In this document: positions 1-17,444 of the stretch, piece after piece
How the letters are laid out: each line of letters begins with the position of its first letter
Position numbering within the stretch: position 1 is the stretch's first letter
Assembly: GCA_037975125.1 (NCBI GenBank)
Contig: CM075853.1
Span: forward strand, 55,702,091 to 55,766,090
From: Latrodectus hesperus
Lineage: Eukaryota > Arthropoda > Arachnida > Araneae > Theridiidae
DNA: 64,000 nt
Direction: 5' to 3'
Program-made: the position numbers and the translations under genes
The notes under the pieces: model-generated
Seen by the model: the letters and a program-made list of their open reading frames with translations, nothing else
Database searches by the model: none
What the model was told of the DNA's origin: nothing

Positions 1-290
1 TAAATATAAGAGTTATTAAAAAATCCTTGAAATTTCTTATTTTGTAAAGCTAATTGAATTTAAAAATGTTGAACTGAAATGTAATTTTATGATTTCTGTG
101 TAATCATTAAATAACTTATAAGTAATCTTTAAATGTATATTATAAAGAAATCAATAATATCGTTAAAATTTTTAAAACGTTATTTTAAGATTTTTTCACT
201 TATCTTTTAATGATAACTTATGATTCATCTGTTTGTTGCTTAAATACATTTATATAAGTTTGTTTTATGAATGGATATTTTCTTTTTCAG

Positions 291-343
291 GAAAAGTAAC
301 TTGAAAAGTACTGATAGGAAGTTTGGAGGAATGACAAAATAGC
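291..343 (+). CDS. Candidate 3'-terminal coding exon, unidentified
   Basis: A pyrimidine-rich tract ending in TTTTTCAG lies just before this point. The one open frame after it reads KSNLKSTDRKFGGMTK and stops at TAG. Several AATAAA-like hexamers follow within 250 bases. If real, this is the tail of a plus-strand gene whose body lies before the window. It is only 17 codons long and matches no family I know, so it may be coincidence. Confidence 0.13.
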
Positions 344-3830
<3,487 letters not shown>

Positions 3831-4017
3831 TATTATATTCACCAAAACTAATAATTACTAAAAAACTGTGAAATATTAAATTAAATAAACATCCACTATG
3901 TAATTTTTACGTTTGAGTATTTTTTAGCTTTTGGGTCATGTTTATACATTGCAATAATATTTGGTATTTCTATTGACATCTGCTTTGACATGTTACATGC
4001 AGAAGACCTAAATGCAG

Positions 4018-4660
4018 GATATATTTGACTAATAGTCAGGCGAGTCTGAAAGCCATCATGAATCCCGTGAACAGAAGCCCATTAGTTTATGATATTCAGA
4101 TTCTTCTTCAAGACGCAAACGATGTCAATATTGGTGGGGTAAAAGCCCACATTAGAGTATATGGCAATGAAAATGCTTGTGAAATTGATAAACATGCTGC
4201 AGTTCTAAATTATACTGCTTTCACTTTACCCATAGTAAAGGTTAACTATATAAAGTCTTATAAAAGATTGCATCTCAAACTCTTGGCAGTCAGAATGGAA
4301 TAATGACACCACGTATAATGATGGACACCACGTAATGACACCACGTATAATGACATCTTTAACTGCCCTTGAAATGAAAAAATTCCTTTCAGTGGCCATG
4401 GGCCATTTACTTCAATTTTTACCAGTTCATTATTTCCTTCTCAAAAGATTGCACATGTAGCTCAGAAAGTATCTCCCTTCATTATCAAACTACCTGTCCA
4501 TTAAAAACTTCTTGGCATCTTACTCACCAAATGATAGATGGAAAACAATATGGCAACAATACGTTATGAAAAACAAAATATTTAGAAATTTAGATAATAC
4601 ATTAATGGAGTTCTTAATAAGGAATGAAATTCTCACCTTCTTGCTTGCAGTTCAGAACTA
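4018..4660 (+). mobile_element. LINE fragment: RNase H and C-terminal domain, 5'-truncated
   Basis: The longest open part (4025-4303, 92 codons) contains NSQASLKAIMN, SPLVYDIQILL and VKAHIRVYGNENACEID. These match the RNase H domain of Jockey/I/R1-like non-LTR retrotransposons, normally TDSQASLKA...WVKAHIG..GNE.AD. Here the motif Asp of TDSQ is Asn, the Trp before VKAH is Gly and the GNE.AD Asp is Cys, so the enzyme would be inactive. After a frameshift the LINE tail continues with WNNDTT (near 4300), FSGHGPFTSIFTSS (4388-4430), and CTCSSESISLHYQTTCP (4452-4505), a degenerate CCHC-like zinc motif. The last recognisable part is TLMEFLIRNEILTF near 4630. The reverse transcriptase and endonuclease are absent, as usual for 5'-truncated copies. 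Confidence 0.85.
4301..4352 (+). repeat. Internal 20-bp duplication, 32-bp period
   Basis: TAATGACACCACGTATAATG occurs at 4301-4320 and again identically at 4333-4352, with a partial third copy (GGACACCACG) between them. It lies in the LINE just after the RNase H domain and adds to the frame disruption. It is probably a local replication-slippage duplication after the LINE inserted. Confidence 0.95.
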
Positions 4661-6451
4661 ATTAACTGAAATAATTTTACTCTTTGAACTTAAATACTTT
4701 TTGCTTTCTTTATTGCATTTACTGAGTTTTACATCATCATATATCATTTTATTTGTATATGTATGTAAAAATATTTCTTCAATTTTTTCAAGTGCCTGGA
4801 AATTAAATTTTGTAGCATTGGATTACAACATCTGTATTATTATTCCTTACATTTTTATCACCATATTATAACTTTGTGTTTAATCCATTATAATGCATTA
4901 TACGTTATATTATTTGCAATAGTGTACATAATTTAATTTTATTTACTCTCTACACTATAAGCGTAAAAATTCTATTTCAGTACAAATGTAACCCTCATTT
5001 TATTATTTCGTTTAAAGGCATTCCTAGTTAAAATTCTAAATTATTGAAATGAAATTTCTCTTTGTTTTCTCCTCTTTTGTACTATGTGATACATAATTTA
5101 GATATTTAATTATGTGATGATCTTTTCTCTATTTTGGTAAAACTGTATAACATATATAAACTTTGAGCCTTTAAACACTAACTTATATGTTCTGCACTAT
5201 TCACTATTATTGTTATATGAGTTGTTACAATTTTATGAAACTTAGCATAATGTAATTATGGCTTACAATCAAAGTGGTACAATTTCATTGGAATTACAGA
5301 GAAGATCACTGATGTCTACGTCCATTTGACACTGGTGAGATTATGTCTTATACCATGTCGGAATTGTAAGTTAGATTTATAAATGTAGTTGACAATATTC
5401 TTATCATTTGCATTATTCTCCTTATAATTTTTTTGCTTAAACGAAATGGATTTTTTGATTTTACTTGTTGTTCCTTTTTATAGAAACAACAATTTAAGGG
5501 GACCACGTTTTATGTGGCATAATGAACTAGTATAAATAGCAAATTTCTGTTTGAATATTAAAGACACTCAATTCAGAGAAAAGAAAACGTTTCAATATGA
5601 TTTGTATTCACTCAAAAATTGAAAATGAGATATTTTTAATTTACTGAAACATTTACTATTTATCTTGGATATCAATGGTTTATTTATATTCAATTATTAA
5701 TACGTAAGCAAATTTTCATATCTGTATAAATTTTTAATATTATATTCATTTGTCAACAATGCATATTATCATGTTTATTTCATAATTACCTTAAGCTATC
5801 AAACATAATCTTCGAGAATTTATGAACTACAAAAACTACAAATTTTTAAATTATTCTAACTATCATCCATGTAGGTAAAGCTTTTAATTTTCAAAATAAT
5901 TCAAAAAAATTCTATTTTGAAGTATTTCCTCTTTCTTCAGTAGAAATTCAAATACTGCTTATATAATTCTAATCCGATGAATTTCAGTATATAGTTTTGC
6001 TATGGATGTTGAAAATGTCAGTTTTTGTTAAGCATTGTTAAGTTTATAATATATAAAACAAAACCATTTAAGATTTATTAAAAGATATTTTTCATCAGTA
6101 AATAAAAAAGAAATCCAATTTGTAAGCAGAACAAACCTTTACTTTTAAAGAATAGACAATACAAATTAATTTATGAAAAAGTTAAACTTTGCAGTTACAA
6201 AATACTTACTTAAAACATCTTTGTTACAAAGAAAAACAAAATGCAGCACAATTAAAATAAGCTGCTCTGTAGAACACAATCCCTTATTTAAATTAATTTA
6301 GTACAAGAAACTATTCTTACAATTCCTGTCTGAAAATTGAGGCTGTAGATCTATCTATAATGATATTATGTTTCACCGCATTTATCTATGTATAAAAATT
6401 CACAGATTAGGAAAATATTAATCATTTTATGAAAAGTAATATTTCTGAATT

Positions 6452-6572
6452 TTATTTATTTTTTAATAAGAAATATTTTATGAAATCCAACTCAAAATTA
6501 ATTTCACAGATATTGGCTCTAAGTTTCAAGGCATTTTCCTTATCATGCGACAGCGCATATAACACTTTAGCT
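6452..6572 (-). CDS. Candidate 3'-terminal coding exon, unidentified
   Basis: On the minus strand, a pyrimidine-rich acceptor (TTTTACTTTCTTACTTAAG) precedes a 39-codon frame. It begins AKVLYALSHDKENALKLRAN, continues through CEINFELDF and ends at TAA. The amino-acid mix (Ala, Asp, Glu, Arg, Cys) is unlike the Lys/Ile/Asn/Phe bias of surrounding chance frames. I do not recognise the protein; the start of the frame has a vaguely helical-repeat look. No matching upstream exon was found. Chance is a real alternative. Confidence 0.2.
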
Positions 6573-8350
6573 CTTAAGTAAGAAAGTAAAATTAAGAACA
6601 AGATGCATATTGTTTAATCTATGCATGTATTATATATATCTTATAACTACTTTAAAAGCAAACATATAATGTATTTTGTTTGAAACATATATTTCAAATT
6701 GAAGCATATGTTAAAAACTTAGAGCCCTACTGGATATATTCTTGAGCCAACAAAAATTTTTTACAAAAAATCAGACATCTACATTTGAGATAATTTACTT
6801 AAATACTACTATCATTTTCATTTACTTTACACACGTTTCTTATGTTGAAACGCAACAGAAATTAATAATTTGATTCTAAATAAGATAATATTTTTTTGAG
6901 GTATGAAAACTGAATAAATATATATTTTAAAAAAAATATAGGGATATGGTTTCATTATGTAAATCTATATTTAAAACAGCTAAAAATGTTCACAAGGGCT
7001 TTTACAAAATCGTAAGTTTCATTTTAATAGCACTTGCTTTAGACACATATTTTACTTTAGAAAATGCTGCATTGTTTTTATACCTTCCTTAAGCTTAAAT
7101 TATAAATTTTATATAATTAATAAAAGATATTAACAAAAATCAAAATTTATTTAAAGAACATATAATTCTTGAGTTAATAGAAATTTCTACTGTTTTGTTG
7201 CTCATTGTTTGAAAGTGATACGATGTAGAAATTCTAATATATAAAAGAATATGTGAGCATCAGTAGAAATGAAGTTTAGTGAGTAACTTTTTTTGGGAAT
7301 TTATATTTAAGGACAATATATCCAAACGAGCAAGGAAAAAATTCCTATTGGCATGATGTTTATTTGAGTACAATATTTATAAAAAGATAAAATCGATAAT
7401 AACTTTAACTGACTGCGAAAAAAGAAAAATAATTAAATTTTAATTTTTTATTTAAGGCACAAGATCACGATCTTAAAGAATTATTAAAATTTTTTACAGC
7501 AAACTAATATTTTTCAATATTTAATTAGTAAATTTAGAATTTAAACCATATTTTGCTCAAGAAAAATCAGGAATTGGTCAATCCTCTTTTATCTACATTT
7601 ATTTGAATAATTTTTCTTTTGTGTTGATGGTAAAAGATTCAATTTCATAAGTGATGAATCATTTGTCCAGCAACCAAAAACAATATCTAATAACGCAAAC
7701 GATATGACATAAAATACCATATTTTTCAATTGTTTGATAAATACGTTTTGAGATACTCATAATAATTATCAAAATAAGAATACCCATAATTGCCTATCTC
7801 TTAGCAAAAAATTTATCATTCGTGCGGGGAAAGATTTTTGGTACATTTTTAATTTTACGACTGAAATTTTATTTAGAGTCATATGCCCTTTTGTGAGTTT
7901 GAAAATTTTATAATATCAATAAATTAATACAGAAAAGTGTAGAAAACGTAAGACGTTGTTTTATTAAAAAGGATTTAGTTCATTTATTTTTTGTCTATTT
8001 TTCCAAATTAAATAAAAATTTACTTATAAACTATTTCCATTACAAATAGGGATTTATTATATTTCCAAAAATGTTTATTGCATATTGTGTGTTTGAATAT
8101 TTTCCATCTTAACTCTTACTCCTCCATCATGATTTAATAAAGTTTCGACTCATATTAATTTTTTGTAAAATGATTAAAATAAATTTTTCTAACATACAAA
8201 TATTTCAAACAATTTGCGTTTTAAATTAATTTAAAACTTTGTTTTTTTCTAGTAACTTGTGAACAACATTATACAACTTGCTTACCTAATATATTAATAA
8301 TAACAGACACACACATACCCACTGTAAATATATCTTTCCGATAAAATAGA

Positions 8351-8406
8351 TCTTATCAGTATCTTGATAAATAAATTAATTCTTATCATTATCTTGATAA
8401 ATATAT
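8351..8406. repeat. 30-bp tandem duplication
   Basis: TCTTATCAGTATCTTGATAAATA followed by AATTAAT (8351-8380) is repeated from 8381 with one substitution in the shared part (CATTATC for CAGTATC) before it diverges after about 26 bases. It is a simple two-copy tandem repeat. Confidence 0.85.
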
Positions 8407-11400
8407 AAAAGAAATATTTGTGGTATTTTTTATGTTTTATGTGTTAAAACATTATATTGATTGATTTTAAAAACTGAAGAATACTTTTACTTCAATGGAA
8501 ATAATAAGTTAGAAATTTATATTTATGATAAAAGTGATAAATTACAAATTTAAGCCTTCTAGTATAGAATAATGCAGAAATATTTCAGTCATAGTAATTT
8601 GCAAAATTAGTAACAGGGTTTAAAATTGGCACTTTTATAAAGCAAGATAACGAAAAGCCTTCTCCTATACTTAATTATTTTTGTTATTTCATCATATTTG
8701 TCAATTATATTTAATATTTTTATTAAATAAATAAGCTTTTTTAGACCATACATTTTGGCACATATTTAAATGTTTAAAATGTTTTCTTTTTTATGTTAAC
8801 AATAATCAAAGTTAGAAAAAAACACTTGCATAATTTCATGAATAGTATATTTTAAATTTGCTGTTTAAAGTTAAAACTCAATTCTTTTACACATAATTTC
8901 AAACAATTTATATCACTAAAGTAAATTACCACTTTAAGATGCAATGTGAATGGAAGAGAATTTTTCATAGATGACCAACGATATCTTTATTTGTCCCAGA
9001 GAATATATTCTTTTATAAAATATATGTGTAAATATTTAAATATTTAAGTTATAAATAACATATTTTTTTCTTAATCACATTATAACTCTGAAATTGTTTT
9101 GTTACGATCAGAAACTATTTCATACAAAATATTTTATGCCTAAAAATTTTGAACTATACTTACTTTTGCCTAAAAATGTTCTTTTTTATCCTCAAAAAAC
9201 TAATATGTGATAAAATTTTGTAATAAAAACAAATTCTAAATTTGATAAAGTAATCATATTGAAAGTTCATAAAAAAGCATTTTGAGTTATTTCATGACTA
9301 ATTTCGTCTAGGAAATGAGAACATTTCTCATATTAATAGTTGCTGTCAACTTATTTAATAAAACAACTTAAATAAGCTTAGATATTCCTTCCCTCTACTA
9401 AAATTTTTCAAAATATTATTTTGTAGTGCTAAATAACAGAGAAACTATCTTCTTGAGTTTTGTTTGATAAGAGACTGAAAGATTAATTAGTTTTACGCAT
9501 CCAATTCTTACATTAATACATCTTAAGCCACCACTACAAAAATAAGGCTCACGAAAGGCGTGAAAAGTGTCTGAGGACATTAACCTTAAAAGATAAATAG
9601 TTCCGAAAGTAGAAAAGCTCTTGGATACCATAAGCCCAAACTTTTATTTCTTTTGAAAGACATTGTATTTCGAACCTTGAGTGGTTGTGTTTAAATATAA
9701 ACTCTGTACTAGTCATCATTAAAACATTTTCTTGAATAATGTGTATTTTGTTAAAATTGTAGTTAAGCATTTTTAAATTTTGCCATAAAATTTAACATAA
9801 TTTAAAATAATATATAAATATTCAAGAACCGATTTTAGTATATTGAAAATATTTAATCTTATTTAGGAAAAATCCTTTCAAATTTCCAATTTTCTATGTT
9901 TAATTTAAAGAACATTTAGAATTAAATAGATTTTTTTTTGAATAAATGGTCTACAAAACTTATTTTGAGGAGAGTAAAAATTATGAAAGTTGTACTAATA
10001 AAGAACCATTAATATATATGAATACATTTAAGAAATACGTTACATTTTGAAATTTAAATATTTTAATCATTAGAAATAGACATTATAAATAAATAATAAA
10101 GTATTGCTTCCTTATTTCTTAAATTTAATTGAACTAAAAAGCTAAACTAGATTTCATTTGAAATTCTCACATTATATTATAATCTTATTCATTTTATTCA
10201 GTCTTATTTAAGGTAAATCAAATTATAGTCAATTCTGATAATGAGGTATTTATTACACAAGTCAATATTTGCACTTAATACATACAATTAGAGTAAAGAA
10301 TTGCTAAAGGTAAACATTTTTTATTCTTCAAACAATCCTAAAGTATAACGTATTTCTGAAGGCCTTATAACTATTTTAATTAAAAATTTTCAATTTTTTT
10401 ATTTTTCATTTTCGTATTTTATTAGTCAATAAGGACATAATGGGTATTATTTATTGTTCTTAACTTTTGAATACTTTCTAATATTTTATTATATGCTGAA
10501 AATTCAATATTAATATTGAAAGACACTCCCATTTATGAAAGATTTCGGAAAATGGTTTTCAATGAATTGAAAAATTATTTAATAAAAAGAAAGTCTTAAG
10601 TATTCTTTTAACATTTATAAATTTATTTTACTATAATAAGAGAAAATAGTAAACGCTAAAAGGAAAAATTAATCTGTAATTTAATAATAATGTTAGGTAT
10701 AGTAAAAATACTATGTGAAACAAGTACAATAGTTGAAAAATTATTAAAGATCAAAATTAAATTATTAACACCTTTCATAAAAAGAAATTAAATAGTTAAA
10801 AATCAAATTATTATTTAGAAAAAGGTTACAATTATAACTAGTGAAAAATAATGATATAACTAATAATATAAATTTAATAATTAGAAAGATTAGTAATTAC
10901 AGAGAACTTAAATTTATGAACTAAAAATAATAATATTGTTTTACTTAAAGAAATGGGTATAATAAATCATAAGTGAGTAGCACGTGATAACGAATTTTTT
11001 TAATTAATTTTTATGTTAATTTATATTCTAATGAAAATATATAATGCCACCAATAAATATCTTTAGAGAATACTTTAGATAAACTTTTTTTGATGTTATA
11101 ACGTATCATTTTAACGCCATTTTATTTTTAACAAATAACTTAGGAATCAATGTCTTTATGCTCTTAAGTAAATTACTGCATTGGTTTTTAAATAAAAGTA
11201 TGTTTACATGAATAATATAAATTTTAATTATAAATCGTCTATATAAAAATAAAAAGTTATTACACTAATTTTTGATGCACAGATTTTAATTTCAGATTAG
11301 TTATTCGCTTGATAAATATTTTTAATACACATTCCCTGAATATCTTAACAAGGAATGTTATTGGAATTCATGGAGAAATTAATATGCTACACTTTTCACA

Positions 11401-11455
11401 CTTATTGCAAAATTTATTAATTTTTCGTTTGGAATATAGTTTTTAAAAGTCGTAG

Positions 11456-11599
11456 ACTATATGTTCGTTTCAAAATGGAACACATTTAGATAACGATCAG
11501 TCAATCAAACAAGAAGTTCTTCGATATATAGGGAAATATGTGTTATGCATTACTGGTTGTCAACAGTTGTGGTGTCAATTTCAAAACACTATTTTCTGA
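11456..11599 (+). CDS. Candidate coding exon, unidentified
   Basis: An open stretch of 47 codons follows AAAAGTCGTAG and includes QNGTHLDNDQSIKQEVLR and GKYVLCITGCQQLWCQ, ending at TGA. The composition is balanced for this window, but the acceptor lacks a clear pyrimidine tract and I recognise no family. It may equally be transposon-derived or chance. Confidence 0.12.
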   Translation, partial: TICSFQNGTHLDNDQSIKQEVLRYIGKYVLCITGCQQLWCQFQNTIF

Positions 11600-13149
11600 G
11601 ATAAATGAGCCATCAATATATAGAATAAATTAGGTGAGGTATAAAAGAAATTTTATATATTAAATGTAATAAATAATTTCGATAATATATAAGAAATCAT
11701 ATTTTACTATTAAGTTATATAAAAATATATCAGTATAATTATGCATCTGTACTAATGTATATCACACCCAAATAAAAACCAGTTTTCCCAAATTGCTCAA
11801 TCATCAGTGAATAAAACTGTATACCCTGCAGAAAAATATTACACTAAAATAATTATTTAAATTTTGTTTAACCTGGTGAACATTTCAAAAAATATTGTGT
11901 GTATAGTAATAGAAAATATTGAGTATAAGTTTTCGAATATGTACAAAAAAAACATGATCATCAGTTGTTGAAGTTTTAATTAGTTAAAGATTGTACTAGA
12001 AAAGTTTAAAATACATAAAAAGTAAGTTTAAGAATTTACATTACAAAAGCCTAATTAATCATATATTATCTACAAAATATTTTAAAAACTAGAGAAACAT
12101 TTAGTAGAACCTTCAATACCATCAAAAGCAGAAACAGTATAGACAAAACAATTATCGTATATGGCACATCAAATTTTCCCTTGTGGTAAAGATTTTTGAA
12201 AGTTATTTGCAGACATGTTTGTAAAATTACAAAATATTTACTTTCAAAACATTTAACTAATTAAATAAATTGTTTTTGAATTCAAAGAAAAAAAGCAAGG
12301 GAAATCAATAGATTGCTGATTATTAAAATGTATCTGTCTTGTTCACAAAAGATTTACAACAGAATTTTTTCTATCCTTGTAAAAAAGTATAATTTTTAAA
12401 TGAAAAATTACAATAATGAAATTTACTTATTGTTTAAAGATAATTTATTCACTTATTTTTCTGAAAATATACATATAATGTGAATTTTAGTACCTTAGTT
12501 ATAAATATAAACTTATTAAAAATATTCATACACATATATACTGCTAGTATGTTACGTTATTATAACTGTGAAATTTCAATCATTAACGCATTTGTATCAC
12601 ATTAATATGATAAATATGATTATTATTCGAAATCTCATACAAATAATTTTGACATAGATATTTGTGAAAAAAATATTTTTGATATTTTGTACATATATTT
12701 TATTCAAATTATATTCACTTATTGTTACACACAATATTTAGAAAGCTTACAGCCACTTGATTAATTTCAAAATGTTATTAAACATAATGGTCTAGTGTTT
12801 GATTGTTCTCAGTCAATGAGTTAAATTAAATGATTAATTTTCTTACACTCATTTATATTAAAAAAAAGAGTTCTTATTTTTTAAGTCTTAAACTAATAAA
12901 TAGTTTAATTTAATTTATTGAACAAGTGAGAAATTATTCACTTTTATCATTTCCTGTAATTTTATGATACTAGCAACCAATGAAATTAAAATTTATTTAC
13001 TTCCTTATCCTGACATACAAAAGATAAACTGTGACCTTCTAAATAGGTTTTAAGATATTCATAGCTTTAACCCTCTCTATCTAAGTTGATTTAAACTGAG
13101 GAAATTAATTTTCCGAGGTCTTTAAGCCCTCTATTCTCTCCTTTAAAAG

Positions 13150-13272
13150 CATCACAAAAGATCTTCTATTGATGCAGCGTTCACAGTATCGCTTAACGAG
13201 AAGTCGTCTATCAATCTTAAGGCCATTCAAAGTAGAATCAAACACAAATGTGCATGGAAAGCTCTGGCATAA
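13150..13272 (+). CDS. Candidate 3'-terminal coding exon, unidentified
   Basis: A pyrimidine tract (CTATTCTCTCCTTTAAAAG) precedes a 40-codon frame that contains RSSIDAAFTVSLNEKSS and RIKHKCAWKALA and ends at TAA. A second frame of the same strand is also open across the pocket (about 13110-13303), so the true frame is uncertain. The pocket is clearly richer in G+C than its flanks. No family recognised. Confidence 0.17.
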   Translation, partial: HHKRSSIDAAFTVSLNEKSSINLKAIQSRIKHKCAWKALA

Positions 13273-16200
13273 GATTAATAAATATATTCGCAGTCTTTAG
13301 TTTATAACAAAATGAATATTGTTCTAATGAAACCTCTATAAGAAAATAATATACTTCATTTGTTTTATTTAACTAAATATTTTAATAGAAAATTAAAGAT
13401 GAAATATTTTTATGTGTGTTTGTTACTATTACTTAAAAGAAGAAATTTAAAGTACAGTTATACGTTTCTTTCAAAATAACATCCAATTTTCATTTTTTAA
13501 ATACAATATAATTATATTTATTGATTAAAAAACAGTGATACATTCTTTCTCTGCTCTTTATTCAATTATGTTAAAGTTTAAAAAAACAATGATTAAAAAT
13601 TAAAATTTTGGTAATAAAAATTTCGCCTTTTTGTTTATAGCAAGTAAAGAATTATTTTATATTGTTGTTGGGAATTTCGAACATGATTGTGATAGTTTTA
13701 AAGCATAAACAATATTATTAACTGAAAAAATTAGACTCGAATTCTTAGTAATAGATGCAGTCTAAAATTGTATTATTTTATTAGAAATATATCTGAGTAG
13801 TAAATAAATAAAATAAAAATGTTTTAGAATTCAATGTTTTATTTTCATATCGTACAGATTTAATGCTGCATTTACAGCAATCTCTTGGGAAATTTTTAAT
13901 TAAATAAAATCCTATTGATAATAAGGGTATATTGTGTCACATCCTCAACATTCTGTTATTATATTTAACTTCTTCTAACTTGTAGTTTATGGTTTATTCC
14001 ACCTTATAGCTAAGAATATCTTTATTAAATACCATTATTAATAAAGTTTCCTTTTTTAACTTTTTACTGTCAGTTATTTTTAATATAATATACTGTAAAT
14101 AATTAAAAATTGATTAAACTGATTCAATAAGAAATGTCATTTTTATTAATGTGGTAATGCTGGAAAACAATTTGTACCACATGCAAATTTAATCATTTTT
14201 TAACATTTTTTAACTATAATTTAAACTTAAAAATTAATAAAACAACCTTACATACATAAATGCAGTAAATACCTTGAGCAAAAAGATGCTTTTAATGAAA
14301 AATATTAATTACATTCATTTCTTAGAATTTTATCAAACCTTTAACATTACTTTATAGTTTGTGATAGTTATAATTGTGAAGAGAAATGTTGATATAGTTT
14401 TTTAATTAGCGTATGTTGATAAATATAGAGCAGTTAAGTATATGATTTTATTCCTAATGTTGAAGGCACATATCATTCTTATTTTTCTATCGCTTCATTG
14501 GTTTTATTTTTACTGCTTGAGCTTTATTTACAAACAATGTTACCCATGTTCAATTAGCTGAAAAAATATTCATTTAATTTTAATTTTATGACATTTAAAT
14601 TTTATTCAGAAAAAACAAATCACTTATGTTGCTTTAAATTTTAATAAACATTATTTCTTTATTTCTAAAAGTTTTAGAATATTTAAAGTAAAATAAGAAG
14701 AAATAAGTTATTGGAAACTGAAACCATGTTTTTGTCTTAAGAGAAGTTTATAATGAAAAACAAAATTTGTTGTTCGTTTGTTGTATAAATTAATATATTC
14801 ATTTATTTAAACTAATAAGCGCTTAGTAAAAAATCGGTTGCTGTAAAATTATTCTATACTTATTGGGATAGCAAGAAAACCGCTCAGATCTTATTCATAA
14901 GACTATCAAATGGAAATAAAAACCCTGTAATAAAACCTTATAATTAATAGCAATATTTAATTCTTAATTTCATTTTACTAATGCCGACGAATTTCAAAGT
15001 TATTTCACATAATGAAAATGTATTGTAAGATCATAATTAATGCAAAAATTATTAAATAATATTTGGCATGTCAGATGGTTTGTACATCTCATTATTCTTT
15101 TTTCATAATATACATCAGAAGAAAAATTTAACATAAAAGTTATTTCATTAATATCAAGAATTACATTATCTTTCCTATGCCATAATTTTAAATTATTACT
15201 TTTAAAAATACGTTTTATGAATCCTGAAGTGTTATAAAGACATATTTGTTTCCAAAAGTTTGCTTCAATTTTAGCCTCTATTATATTTAATTCATTGATT
15301 TGTACTCTTCTTAAGAATTTAATTGTATTTTAGAATTAATTTTAAGCAGATGATTCTCTGATTGATTTAATATTGGGGCATATATCAAATACATAACAAA
15401 TTACAAAGAGCAATCCATATAAGTTTGAGTTTTCCCATAATTCATTATTAGCAATCTCATTGATCATTTAAAAAAATTATAATGTATAAGCAAAATTGAT
15501 ATAAAGGAATATGAGAAAAGTAAAAATCTTAATTAACTCCTTCATAATGGAAATATTTTAAAATCTCAATTAATATTTTATAATAAATTAATTAAATTAT
15601 AAAATATGTGAGTTAATTAAAAAGATCAAATTATTACTCTTTATGCTCAGCTTCTTTTAAAATGCATCAAAAGATTTATTGTTCCCAAAAGCATTCCGAA
15701 TTTTCATAAGAGAGTCAAGTAAAAAATTAATTTGCATTTCAAACATGTTTTAGTATCAGGTGCTACAGACATTTTCTTTTTTTATAAAAAGATTCCTATA
15801 AGCATCTTAAATGCTTGACATGATATTTTATTTAAATAAATGGCATAAGAAAATTAAAAAAAAAGTTTTTTAATGCAAATCTTTTCATGAAAAAAATATA
15901 CACGCATAAATTGTATCAATGTTTATTTTAATAGTTTTTATATTAATTCTCAATAGAATTTTCTTGCCAAACTCAGTTATTTTGAATAATCTATAATCAT
16001 TTATTTTCACTTTCAAAAATCTGTAAATATTTTACATAGCTTTGCTAGTATCTATTAAATAAAAAAATGTTTGTATTCAGTATATTTTATGCAGTGCTGT
16101 AATTATGATAACAAATAATACGAGTAATAGCATTTAAATTAAAAATGTTATACAAAATGATTACTTGGCTTACCTTCATACGATTTCTTATCAATATAAT

Positions 16201-17395
16201 AAATGATAGAATAACAAGTAGCGAAATCAATGATATTTGTCTTGAATTACTAATCACTTTATTGTTTTATCATATATATTATATTAATAGAAATTAAAGT
16301 GATATGGATTGATAATATAAATTGGATTGATAATAATAAACAATTCCAGTTAATCACTCGAACTTTGTTTCAATATTAAAATTAGTAATAGGCAATTCAA
16401 CCTATTTTTAGTGACCATCCGGTTTTATCCTAATTATATGTCATAAGAAAGAATTAAAATGTGAAATCTTCTATAATTTTCGATGCCATTCATAATCACT
16501 TTAAATGAAAAGTTTAATTAATAGAAGAGAATATTCTCAATTGTACAGGCAATAATTATGCATAAATAATTTTACAGTTGCTTTTCTTTTACAGAAGTCA
16601 ATAACTTTTCATTTAGTCTATGCATAATCTTTGAAACTTTAGACTGCAGGCTTTTAACAAGACTCATTCATACCACTGTTTCATATGTGTTTCCTGTAGT
16701 AAAATAATTAATTAAACATAAATTTTTAGTTGTTTCATAAATTTATTTTTGATGAAAATCTTTAAAATTTGTCCTATAATTTGATCATGTAAGTAAAAAA
16801 TTCTGATTTAGCAAGCATACCACAATAATTACCAGGCAAAAATTATTTAAATCATCTACAAAATTCAGTCAATGTAGAATTAATTTATATTTTAATATCC
16901 AATACTTAAGTTATGGAAATGTTGAATCTCTTAACTGTAAATATTCTCTTTCTAAAGTTTAAAAAATTATAATATAAAAAACCAAGTATGTGTGTGTGTG
17001 TGAAAATACCAATATATTTCTCAGATAAAACTGCTCCCAGGTTTCACATTTATCTTCATTTTAAGGACCCTAAATTTTCAAAGCTTTTAAAATTCATGAA
17101 ATAAATCTTTGAAAAAGTCAAGTATATTTTAAGGCACGTGTTTCGATTAAAAATGTATATGAACTTCGGCTTAAAAATTCAGTATTCTGTTAAATTTCAA
17201 AACTCGTTTTAGCTGAGACATAATAGATCTTATCAAAAATCTATTTTGACAACTAGAGATACAGGTTTAGGATAAATACAGACGAACAATAAAAATTTTT
17301 TTAAATTAAGATTTAATCTTAAAATTCCTTTTAAATATTTAATGATTGAAATTAATTCTATTCACTCTTATTTGAAATTCATTTAGAAAATGTAG

Positions 17396-17444
17396 GTATA
17401 CATGTAAACATATTTATGTTAACATAATATATTTACATGTATAC
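17396..17444. repeat. 49-bp imperfect palindrome with a third half-copy
   Basis: GTATACATGTAAACATAT (from 17396) is mirrored by ATATTTACATGTATAC (ending 17444) around the centre ATGTTAACAT. A further direct half-copy, GTACATGTAAACATAT, follows at 17445-17460. It may be the remnant of a short inverted-repeat element. No coding potential. Confidence 0.85.
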